Source of the DNA: Cupriavidus nantongensis | GTDB taxonomy: Bacteria > Pseudomonadota > Gammaproteobacteria > Burkholderiales > Burkholderiaceae | Length of the DNA stretch: 64,000 nucleotides | NCBI RefSeq assembly: GCF_001598055.1 | Contig: NZ_CP014844.1 | Location: 1,914,967 to 1,978,966, forward strand | Direction of reading: 5' to 3' | Shown here: piece after piece, positions 42,076 through 49,616 of the stretch | How positions within the stretch are numbered: the stretch's first letter is position 1 | How the letters are laid out: each line of letters opens with the position of its first letter | Program-made: the position numbers and the translations under genes | Notes under the pieces: generated by a model | What the model saw: the letters and a program-made list of their open reading frames with translations, nothing else | What the model was told of the DNA's origin: nothing | The model's database searches: none

Positions 42076-42633
42076 TCAGCGGGGCTTGTCGCCCAGGACA
42101 TGCTGCTTCCAGATGGCGAATGCCTCGTCCGCTGGCAGCTCGGCCAGGATGACGATGGGCTGGTCCTGTCGGCTGCGCAGCTTTGCGAAATATGCCGCGC
42201 GTTCGGCAATGGCCTTGAGCTTGATGCCCTTGAGGAACAGCAGCCGGCCGTCCTTGATGAACAGCACCTTGTTGCCGATGTCGCGGTTGAACGCGGTGCG
42301 CAGCTTGCGCTCTGCGTGCATGGCATCGGCCAACTGGTCCACGAGGAAGTCGAGCGTCATGTCGATGAGAAGTGGCTCGTCGTCCTCGCGCTCGACGTCG
42401 AGCGATGCCGGCGGCAGGCTCTTGGCAAATTCCTCGGCTTGGGCCAGCAGCGCGGCCTGGCCTTGCAACGCGCGCACGAACGTCGAGCCGCCGTGTCCGT
42501 CATTGCGGGCTTCGGCGATGGGCCTGCCGTCGAACATGACGGTGGCGGTGAAGCACAGCGTTTCCTCGCTCGCGAAATCCGCGACCTTGAGGTTCTTGAG
42601 CGTGATGCGGTCTTGTCGGGTGATGGTGTCCAT
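42076..42633 (-). CDS. Conserved ICE protein, unknown function
   Basis: A 185-residue soluble protein starting MDTITRQDRITLKNLKVADF, with a beta-rich first half (TLCFTATVMFDGRPIAEARN) and a helical second half ending AFAIWKQHVLGDKPR. No known domain. ATG 42,633 is the first Met after the structured leader. It forms a single-gene unit bounded by motif D and class 1 hairpin upstream and a terminator downstream. Confidence 0.74.
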   Translation of the reverse strand: MDTITRQDRITLKNLKVADFASEETLCFTATVMFDGRPIAEARNDGHGGSTFVRALQGQAALLAQAEEFAKSLPPASLDVEREDDEPLLIDMTLDFLVDQLADAMHAERKLRTAFNRDIGNKVLFIKDGRLLFLKGIKLKAIAERAAYFAKLRSRQDQPIVILAELPADEAFAIWKQHVLGDKPR

Positions 42634-42663
42634 GGAAAGTCCTGATATCGACCGGGTTGACGA

Positions 42664-42703
42664 CACGCCCCTGACGGGACGCGGCATACATCCCGTGGGT
42701 TGG
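42664..42703 (-). promoter_or_regulatory. Leader hairpin (class 1)
   Basis: ACGGGA pairs with TCCCGT with an 11-nt loop; CCAACCCAC precedes it in the transcript, as in the other class 1 elements. Confidence 0.58.
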
Positions 42704-42788
42704 AGGAAGGTGGCATCGATGCCCGGTGGGCAGCGTTCGCCGGAGAGATGCCGGGGCGAACTGGCGGGTGGCGTGGGAGGAACCCACG

Positions 42789-42837
42789 GCAGCCTTGACA
42801 CCCTGGCTGCTGGCTGTTGCCGATGCGTCGGCAATGC
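42789..42837 (-). ncRNA. Double-hairpin structured motif, copy D
   Basis: Plus strand: GCAGCC-ttgacaccct-GGCTGC, TGGCTG, then TTGCCGA-tgcg-TCGGCAA. The first hairpin is the same as in copy C; the second has a different stem that is still fully paired. It lies between the cytosine methylase stop (42,877) and the 42,633 start. Confidence 0.6.
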
Positions 42838-42876
42838 AGGAGGGAGGATCACGCGGCCCGCCGGCCGCGTCGTGCA

Positions 42877-44487
42877 TCAATCCGAAGCGCTCGATCCCGT
42901 CTTGTGCAGGCACTGCACCAGCCGCTGGCCCAGCCACGCGACGCACGGCACGGCCATGGAGTTGCCGATCGCCTTGTAGCGCGGCGCGTCGGCGGAGGGC
43001 CTGCCGCGGTACGGCACCAGCGTGTAGTCGTCGGGCATGCCTTGAAGCCGCTCGCATTCGACCGGCATCAGCCGACGCACCCGCCACTGCGACCAGTCGC
43101 CCGGACCGGGGTTATTCCAGTCGTAGCGGAAATGTGCCTCGAAGTCCGGTGCCAGCACATGGGGCTTGTCGGCACCGCCGCTGCTGGTGCGCAGCGCGGT
43201 CGAGACGCCATCGCCCAGTTCAGCGGCCAAGCCTTCGGTGCGACCGCGCAGCGCCACGCCGATCACCATCGGCCGGCCTTGGCCCGGCTTGCCGCCACCC
43301 GTGGAGAGCGTCCCGGCAAGCTGGCCGTGGCCGGATTCCAGCCGCAGCTCGCCGCGCGAGTTCTGCGCGAACGCGATGGCCGGCACCACGCCGGCGTTCG
43401 CGTGGCTGAGGCGATGTCCGCCGGCACGCAGCGTCGGTGCATGGTTCGTCGTCGCATCCGCCCCGCAGCCCTGTGCGGTGAAGGCAATGATCGGCACACC
43501 CTTGCCGGTGCCGTCCTCGCTGCAGCCCTTGCCGCCGTTGGCGGTGCTGAGCGTGTGGCTGATGCTGCCCGCGATGGACTGCGCCACGAAGGTCTCGACT
43601 TCGAAGTCGTTCTTCGGGCCGGGCGCCGCGGTCAGGCAGGCCGCGACGTCGATGGGTCCTGCGGTGTTGCCCCCGCCGAATCCGAACGTCACCGTGGCCT
43701 TGCCGTAGGGCTGCTTCAGTCCTGCATATCCCGAGTACCAGCCTGCTGCCGCAGCGCCCGATCCAGCAGCGCCGGCAGCGTCTTGCCACGGCGCGAAGCC
43801 CGGCGAAGAATCCCCGCGCAGGCCTGGGCGCTCAAAAAGTACCTCGGCGGGATCGACGCCACCTCCACCACTTGCCACAAGAAACACGCGACGGCGCCGT
43901 TGGGCGACGCCGAAATATTGAGCATCGAGCAAGCGCCAGGCGATGCGGCGCCGGGGTCCAGACACACAACCTGCGTGCGCCCATTTTTGCCCTGGCGGTT
44001 CGAGCGCACGGCTTTCGCCGGCCAGTGCGCCCAGGAAGTGTCCGAAGGCGTTGCTGCGGTCGCTGAGGACGCCGGGGACGTTTTCCCAGACGAGCGTTGC
44101 CGGCGGGCGGCGGTCTTGGCGGCGGGTTTGGTCGATGGCATTTGCAAGCTCCACATAGGCAAGGGTCAGGGCGCCGCGCGGGTCAGCCAGGCCACGGCGG
44201 GCGCCGGCCACGCTGAACGACTGGCACGGCGTGCCGCCGACCAGGAGGTCTGGCGCGGGCACGGTGCCGGCGCGGACCTGGCGGGCGATCGTGGTCATGT
44301 CGCCCAGGTTGGGCACGAGGGGGTAACGGTGGGCGAGCACGGCGCTCGGGAACGGCTCGATCTCGGCGAACCACGCGGCTTCGAGGCCGAGCGGTTGCCA
44401 AGCGAGGCTCACGGCCTCGATGCCGCTGCAGACGCTGCCGTAGAGCAGCGGCGTGTTGCGTGGCGGTGCGCAAAGTTTCGGGTGCAT
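42877..44487 (-). CDS. DNA cytosine-5 methyltransferase of ICE
   Basis: A 536-residue C5 methylase: motif I SVCSGIEAVSLAW, motif IV GGTPCQSFSVAG (catalytic Cys about 89), motif VI WENVPGVLS, motif VIII AQRRRRVFL, and near the C-terminus RRLMPVECERLQGMPDDYT and YKAIGNSMAVPC (IX/X). Between VIII and IX lie about 230 residues with repeated Gly/Thr stretches (HTLSTANGG, GTLSTGGGK, TALRTSSGG) that hold the target-recognition region. No partner endonuclease is nearby, so it is likely a solitary methylase protecting the element from restriction on transfer. Confidence 0.92.
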   Translation of the reverse strand: MHPKLCAPPRNTPLLYGSVCSGIEAVSLAWQPLGLEAAWFAEIEPFPSAVLAHRYPLVPNLGDMTTIARQVRAGTVPAPDLLVGGTPCQSFSVAGARRGLADPRGALTLAYVELANAIDQTRRQDRRPPATLVWENVPGVLSDRSNAFGHFLGALAGESRALEPPGQKWAHAGCVSGPRRRIAWRLLDAQYFGVAQRRRRVFLVASGGGGVDPAEVLFERPGLRGDSSPGFAPWQDAAGAAGSGAAAAGWYSGYAGLKQPYGKATVTFGFGGGNTAGPIDVAACLTAAPGPKNDFEVETFVAQSIAGSISHTLSTANGGKGCSEDGTGKGVPIIAFTAQGCGADATTNHAPTLRAGGHRLSHANAGVVPAIAFAQNSRGELRLESGHGQLAGTLSTGGGKPGQGRPMVIGVALRGRTEGLAAELGDGVSTALRTSSGGADKPHVLAPDFEAHFRYDWNNPGPGDWSQWRVRRLMPVECERLQGMPDDYTLVPYRGRPSADAPRYKAIGNSMAVPCVAWLGQRLVQCLHKTGSSASD

Positions 44488-45018
44488 GTCGGTCTCCTGT
44501 TCGTATGGCGCAGGGCCATCGCCCTGGCCGGGGCGTTGAAAGGCAGGAGAAAGGCGCCGAAGGCCCCAGGGGCCTTCGGCTCGGGAGGAAAGAAGAACCA
44601 CCCGTGGGCTGATTGGCAGGCCCGGTCGTCGCTAGAACCGTCTGCTCACCCAGCAATCACACCCGGCCCATGTCGTGGCTGGGGCCGGCATCGTCTGGCG
44701 CACATCCGCGCACAAAGGGAGCCCGTTTTTGCGCCGGCGGGCACCGGCACCGAATACCGCTGACCACGAAGGGTCTCCGGGTGGCTCGCACAGGCAAGCC
44801 ATCGGGGGACCCTTCGCAGCGTGCGGAAGAGATGCGGACGGGGAGAACGCGCGGGGTGCGGTTCGCGGAGAAGCTACCTTCAGGTCCCGCGGCCGGGGGC
44901 GGCTGAACGGGACGCGCACACGGACAAGAAGGCGTTGCGCGCTGGGCGTCCCGCAGGGCATGCGGAACACGGGCCACGCCGCCGATGGCGGGCACGGCTC
45001 ACGGGGAACGGGGGTCGG
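44488..45018. other. 531-bp gene-free region between topB and the cytosine methylase
   Basis: No credible gene. It holds a 12-bp hairpin near the methylase start (44,556-44,580) and a long imperfect inverted repeat at 44,767-44,816 (CGAAGGGTC / GACCCTTCG enclosing GGTGGCT / AGCCATC). It may contain the promoter of the methylase gene. Confidence 0.6.
44556..44580 (-). promoter_or_regulatory. Strong leader hairpin of the cytosine methylase gene
   Basis: GCCGAAGGCCCC pairs with GGGGCCTTCGGC, 12 bp with a single-base gap, followed by CGCCUUUCUCC in the transcript and ATG 44,487 about 70 nt later. Confidence 0.66.
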
Positions 45019-47040
45019 TCAGGAGCCTTTGCGGCCGCTCTTGCGTGGGCGCGAGGCACCACGCTTGGACGTGCCGGTTTCGACCGGCAGCGTGCCTTTG
45101 CAGTCGGGATAGCGACTGCACGACCAGAACGGGCCGCTCTTGCCGGTGCGTTGGTGCGTGGGCGCGCCACACTGCGGACAAGCCGGTCCTTGGGGCACCT
45201 TGATGGACAGGGACGTGCTGCCGTACTGCGCGATCAACTGCGAAATCCATGCAGCCTGCTTGCCGATGAACACATCCAGGGTGAGTTGTCCGGCCTCGAT
45301 CATGTCCAGCGCCTGTTCCCAGACGGCGGTGGTGCCGGGGTCGGCAATCGCCGCGGGCACGGCGTCTATCAGCGTGAGCGCCGCATCCGATGCGCGGATG
45401 GAGCGTCCCTTCTTCACGATGTAGCCGCGGGCGATCAGCCCGCTGATGATGTTGGCCCGGGTCGCCTCGGTGCCGATGCCCGTCGTGTCCTTGAGCTTCT
45501 GCTTCAGGCGCGGGTCGGTCACGAAACGCGCAACGCCCTTCATCGCCTTGACCAGTTCGCCCTGGGTATAGGGCTTGGGCGGCATCGTCTTGAGGGCCTT
45601 GATGTCGGCCCCGGCGACCTGACATGCCATCCCGTCGCGCAATGCGGGCAGCACCTGGCTGCGCGGGGCATCGCCGTCCTCGTCGGCGCTGCCTTCACGT
45701 TCTGGCTCGGCCAGCACCAGGAGCCAGCCCTTGACGACGACCTGCTTGCCCGTGGCCACCAGCTTCTGCTGGCCGCAGGAGAGGTCCGCCATGGTGCGGT
45801 CGAACTCGTGGTGCGGGAGGAACTGGGCCAGGTAATGCGCCCGGATCAGCCGGTACACCGCCTGCTCCTTCTCGCTCATGGCGGAGAGGTTCGCGGGTTC
45901 GAGCGTCGGGATGATGCCGTGGTGCGCCGTCACCTTGCTGTCGTTCCAGGCGCGCGAGCGCTGGGCGCGGTCGAGCTGGCCCATGATCGGGGCCAGCGTG
46001 GGATCGGTCTTGAGCAGGCTGTCCAGGACCGTGGGCACCTCGGCGAACATGCTTTCGGGCAGGTAGCCCGAATCCGAGCGCGGGTACGTCGTGGCCTTGT
46101 GCGTCTCGTACAGAGCCTGGGCGATCTCCAAGGTTTCCTGCACGTCCAGCCCAAGCTGCTTGGAACAGACTTCCTGCAAGGTGCCCAGGTCGAACAGCAG
46201 CGGCGGGCCTTCGCGCACGCGCTCGGTCTCGACCGACACCACCTGGGCACTGCCCGCGGCGCGGATCTGTTGCGCGGCCTGCTGTGCGACGGGCTGCTGC
46301 AGGCAGCGGCCGGCGTCGTCGGTGCTGGCGTCGGGTGCCACCCACTGCGCGGTGAACGTCTGACCGCCTGCGGACAGGGACACGTCGATGGCCCAGTACG
46401 GCACGGACACGAAGGCCGCGATCTCTCGGTCGCGGTCCACCACGAGTTTGAGCGTCGGGGTCTGTACACGCCCGACCGACAGCACGCCGTCGTAGCCGGC
46501 CTGCCGCCCGAGCACGGTGAACAGCCGGCTGAGGTTCATGCCGACGAGCCAGTCGGCGCGCGAGCGCGCCAGCGCCGAGTAATACATCGGCAGCGTCTCG
46601 GCCGAGGGCCGCAGCTTGGCGAGCGCGGTGCGGATGGACGCATCGTTGAGCGCCGACAGCCACAGGCGTGCTATGGGGCCGCGGTATCCGCACAGGTCGA
46701 TGATCTCGCGGGCGATCAGTTCACCCTCGCGGTCGGCATCGGTGGCAATGACGAGATGGGTCGCCTTCGCCAGAAGCGTTTTGACGACCTTGAATTGCGT
46801 GGCGGTCTGCGGTTTGACCTCGACCCGCCACTGCTGAGGGATGATGGGCAACTGCTCCAACGACCAGCGCTTGAGCGCCGCGTCATAGACCTCGGGTGCT
46901 GCCGCTTCGACGAGATGGCCGATGCACCAGGTGACCGTGACGCCGGAGCCGTTGAGGCAGCCTTCACCGCGCTGCGTGGCGCCGAGAATCCGGCCGATGT
47001 CTTTGCCCTGGGAGGGCTTCTCGCACAGAAACAGCCGCAT
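45019..47040 (-). CDS. topB: DNA topoisomerase III
   Basis: A 673-residue type IA topoisomerase. The Toprim domain starts MRLFLCEKPSQGKDIG and has DADREGE (metal site, about 101-107); LSVGRVQTPTL is the family signature, and TTYPRSDSGYLPE contains the catalytic Tyr (about 312). A C-terminal zinc ribbon CPQCG...CSRYPDCKG is intact. It unlinks replicating or transferring DNA, and on this ICE class supports replication or conjugation. Length and motifs match chromosomal TopB. Confidence 0.96.
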   Translation of the reverse strand: MRLFLCEKPSQGKDIGRILGATQRGEGCLNGSGVTVTWCIGHLVEAAAPEVYDAALKRWSLEQLPIIPQQWRVEVKPQTATQFKVVKTLLAKATHLVIATDADREGELIAREIIDLCGYRGPIARLWLSALNDASIRTALAKLRPSAETLPMYYSALARSRADWLVGMNLSRLFTVLGRQAGYDGVLSVGRVQTPTLKLVVDRDREIAAFVSVPYWAIDVSLSAGGQTFTAQWVAPDASTDDAGRCLQQPVAQQAAQQIRAAGSAQVVSVETERVREGPPLLFDLGTLQEVCSKQLGLDVQETLEIAQALYETHKATTYPRSDSGYLPESMFAEVPTVLDSLLKTDPTLAPIMGQLDRAQRSRAWNDSKVTAHHGIIPTLEPANLSAMSEKEQAVYRLIRAHYLAQFLPHHEFDRTMADLSCGQQKLVATGKQVVVKGWLLVLAEPEREGSADEDGDAPRSQVLPALRDGMACQVAGADIKALKTMPPKPYTQGELVKAMKGVARFVTDPRLKQKLKDTTGIGTEATRANIISGLIARGYIVKKGRSIRASDAALTLIDAVPAAIADPGTTAVWEQALDMIEAGQLTLDVFIGKQAAWISQLIAQYGSTSLSIKVPQGPACPQCGAPTHQRTGKSGPFWSCSRYPDCKGTLPVETGTSKRGASRPRKSGRKGS

Positions 47041-47316
47041 GTCCGTCCATCCGCTTCCCGTTGTTCATGGAGTTGCTGGGATCGAGGATGCCGAGCGCCT
47101 GTTGGGGCAGCAGCAAACAAGCTGCATGCGGCAGCGACCGCTTTCACGAGATGGGATGGCTGAGGCGGGGATGGCGTGCGGCCGGCGATGTGCGAGTCGG
47201 GAGCCGCGATGTTCGGGAGCGCGTGGAAGCCGGTGGACGCTGGTGGCGCTGTCCCCTGGGGATAGCTCGCGAGGACATGGGGGGCGGCAACGTACTGCGG
47301 CCGCCCCCCCGTCGGA

Positions 47317-47769
47317 TCACTTCCTGCGCTTGGGCTCCTTCGGCGCAGCCGGTTCCTGGGCGGCCTGGGGCTTGGGCTGCGCGTCCTGTGCGGTCTCCTG
47401 CGATTTGGGGCTCAGGACGACGGACTCGATGCGGAACGGCAGGATGCCGACGCTGCGCGCGTTGATCTGCCAAGTCTCACGTGGCTGATCCTCGTTGTCG
47501 GTCCAGGGTTCGCGCTCCATGCGGCCGACGACCAGCACGCGCATGCCCTTCTGGTAGAGGTCCTTCCAGTGCGCGGCGTCGCGGTGCCAGATTTCCACCG
47601 GCGCCCAGAAGCCGCCGCGATCCTCATAGTCGCCGCCCTTGGTGGGAACGGGGTTGTCGAAATACACGTTCAGCCGCAACAAGCGCCGCGGTTCGTCGTT
47701 GCCGTTGGGGAACTCCCGGTACTCGGGGGGCGAGCCGATGTTGCCTTCGCCCGAAAAATGCGTGCTCAT
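47317..47769 (-). CDS. ssb: Single-stranded DNA-binding protein of ICE
   Basis: A 150-residue SSB-like OB-fold protein (STHFSGEGNIGSPPEYREF, RVLVVGRMEREPW) with a disordered Pro/Gln/Lys-rich tail ending EPKRRK, not the acidic DDDIPF tip of host SSB. In ICEclc, ssb is downstream of inrR and supports transfer; the order DUF3158-ssb-topB here is the same. The 276-bp gap to topB is gene-free. Confidence 0.9.
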   Translation of the reverse strand: MSTHFSGEGNIGSPPEYREFPNGNDEPRRLLRLNVYFDNPVPTKGGDYEDRGGFWAPVEIWHRDAAHWKDLYQKGMRVLVVGRMEREPWTDNEDQPRETWQINARSVGILPFRIESVVLSPKSQETAQDAQPKPQAAQEPAAPKEPKRRK

Positions 47770-47842
47770 GTTGCAATCTCCTTGGTGGTTGAAATACCCG
47801 CACCTGGTCGGCGCCGGGCGCGTGCTGGGATGCCCGGCGCAA

Positions 47843-48370
47843 TCACCGATCGCGCATTGCGGCGGGAAAGGACGTGAGCCGGCGCAGGTAGGCGTCTTCC
47901 GCCTCGGCGGCCTTGCTGGCGCACTCCTGCGCCTGCCTGCCCAGGGTGTGCAACAGGCTGATCTGCATGTTCAGCGTGATGCGCTGCAGCTCGATCGCGT
48001 GCAGGTCGGCCAGCAGGTTGACCGGCGTGCTGGTGCTCGCCATCAGCTCCTGCCACAGGGCCACGCCCATGGCCGAGCGGTCGTGCCTGCGCCAGCGCAG
48101 GAACGTCGTTCCCGCGCCAGTGGTCTGCTGGGCCAGTTCCACGGGCAGCAGGTGGAAGGGATGCCCACTGGCCTGTTGCAGCACTTGTCGCTGCGCCAAG
48201 CCGATCAACTCGTCGCGCATGGCGAAGCACTGGCCGGCCCAGGCCTCCAAGTCCCCTTTACCTTTAAAAGGCTTTAAAAGGCCTTTTAGAGAGGCCGCGT
48301 GTTCCAGGCGCATGAAGGCTCCCTGTTGCAGGCCCCGGAAGTAGCGGGTCGGCTGGTTCAGATCGCTCAT
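47843..48370 (-). CDS. DUF3158-family ICE protein (InrR position)
   Basis: A 175-residue helical protein of the DUF3158 family, starting MSDLNQPTRYFRGLQQGAFM. Its place directly upstream of ssb and its length of exactly 528 bp match inrR of ICEclc, a gene known to raise integrase expression in the transfer-competent subpopulation; that identification is by position and size only. It overlaps TIGR03761 by 4 bp, so both are on the same transcript. Confidence 0.8.
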   Translation of the reverse strand: MSDLNQPTRYFRGLQQGAFMRLEHAASLKGLLKPFKGKGDLEAWAGQCFAMRDELIGLAQRQVLQQASGHPFHLLPVELAQQTTGAGTTFLRWRRHDRSAMGVALWQELMASTSTPVNLLADLHAIELQRITLNMQISLLHTLGRQAQECASKAAEAEDAYLRRLTSFPAAMRDR

Positions 48371-49161
48371 GCGGATTCGTCCTCGCCGGCAGTGGCTGCG
48401 TTTTCGGACGGGTCGGCAGCAGCGGCCGCATCACCATCGACGCTGGTAGCGGCTGCGGCAGGACTCTCACCGCGCTGTTGCAGACCACGGCGCACGATGG
48501 GTGGCGCAAACTTCGAGCGGCGCGTGCCTTCGAGCACGTCCTGCGGCAACTCGCCGAACTTCTCCAGCGCGGCCCGCGCTGCCGCATTCTTCGCCGCGAA
48601 ATCGTCGCGGGTGCAGCCCGAATAGCGATACTGCTGGGCCAGCGAGAACAGGCTGCGCAGCGCGTGCGCGCCCTCGTTGAGCCAGCGCTCTAAGGTGCTG
48701 CGGTCGATCAGCGCGGTGTGGTGGGCGAGGATCAGCTTGCGCGCGATGTCGTCGTAGTCGGCCAGGAGATAGACGGCGGCAAAGCCCAACTGCGCATTGA
48801 CGAACAGCGGCAGCTTGACGGGCTGCACGTTGAGGTTCTCGCCCAGGGTCAACGCGGCGGGCACGCCGGCCAGGGCCTGGTCCACCTGTTCGCGCAGCGT
48901 CTGCAGCGTGGTCTTGGTCTGGTCGAGCTTGTCCTCGATGCGCAGCATCCACCAGTCGCTGTACGGGTCGTCCTGCTCCGAGCCGCGCTTCATTTTGTTC
49001 ATGACGGCGATGTAGCCGTTCAGGCCGACGATGCCCGGTCGCCCCTCGGCGGCGGCGCGGCCATGCCAGATGCGCGAGGCGTGGTGGGTGTGCAGCGTCA
49101 GCGACATTGCGCTGCGCAGGGAGCCGAGGTTGAGTTGCAATGGTTCGTTGCTGGTTGCCAT
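48367..49161 (-). CDS. TIGR03761-family ICE protein
   Basis: A 264-residue protein of the TIGR03761 family, identified by SLRSAMSLTLHTHHASRIWHG near the N-terminus and DPYSDWWMLRIEDKLD. The C-terminal 60 residues are a low-complexity Ala/Glu/Ser-rich tail. It is universal in this ICE class, always near ssb and topB, but its biochemistry is unknown. It starts an operon after a 430-bp gap. Confidence 0.88.
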   Translation of the reverse strand: MATSNEPLQLNLGSLRSAMSLTLHTHHASRIWHGRAAAEGRPGIVGLNGYIAVMNKMKRGSEQDDPYSDWWMLRIEDKLDQTKTTLQTLREQVDQALAGVPAALTLGENLNVQPVKLPLFVNAQLGFAAVYLLADYDDIARKLILAHHTALIDRSTLERWLNEGAHALRSLFSLAQQYRYSGCTRDDFAAKNAAARAALEKFGELPQDVLEGTRRSKFAPPIVRRGLQQRGESPAAAATSVDGDAAAAADPSENAATAGEDESA

Positions 49162-49591
49162 GGTGATCGCTCGCTGGTGGACAGGGAGCCGCCAGCATCC
49201 GCATGCGGCGGAAGGCAGTCAGTCAACAAACCGAAATGAGCCGGCCCCCGGTTCTGTGCGCGCTGGCGGCGCAGCGCGCAACGGTCCCCTGGGGACCGCT
49301 CCGCAGATGGGCATTCACGTTGGCGCTCCGGGCCTCGGTCGTCGACGGGTTGCGTGCTGCACCGCACGTCGCGCTGTCGTTCGACACCATCCTTCGCAGC
49401 ACGGCCGTCCCCAGGGGACCGTTCCGCTGAGCGCCATGGAGGTTTGCTTCATGGCCTTGCCAGGCGCTTTGCCCAGGTTTCGCGCAGCAGGTCGCGCCGT
49501 CACCCGGCGCTTCACCGCACAGCCGTCCCCAGGGGACCGTTTCTGCCGACCGCCATGGAGATCTACTTCACGGCTTTGACGAGCCCTGTGC
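49162..49591. other. 430-bp gene-free gap with palindromes and direct repeats
   Basis: No gene. A palindromic core GGTCCCC-GGGGACC occurs three times (49,283-49,297, about 49,408-49,420 and 49,526-49,538), 118-125 bp apart. The last two lie in a longer direct repeat that includes a copy of the 3' end of the STY4528-type gene. It probably carries the promoter of the TIGR03761-DUF3158-ssb operon. Confidence 0.7.
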
Positions 49592-49616
49592 TCAGGTCTT
49601 GCGCAGCAGGTCGCGC
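49404..49616. repeat. About 95-bp direct repeat including the 3' end of the replication gene
   Basis: Copy 1 (49,404-49,497) and copy 2 (49,522-49,616) share GCCGTCCCCAGGGGACCGTT, CGCCATGGAG, CTTCA and GCGCAGCAGGTCGCGC with scattered differences. Copy 2 contains the final codons and stop of the STY4528-type gene; copy 1 is a decayed duplicate downstream of it. Confidence 0.85.

Noticed and set aside
29900..42900. Regularly spaced intergenic hairpins considered as a CRISPR array
   Set aside because: They vary in sequence, lie one per gene gap, and have no constant repeat or spacer length; no cas gene is present.
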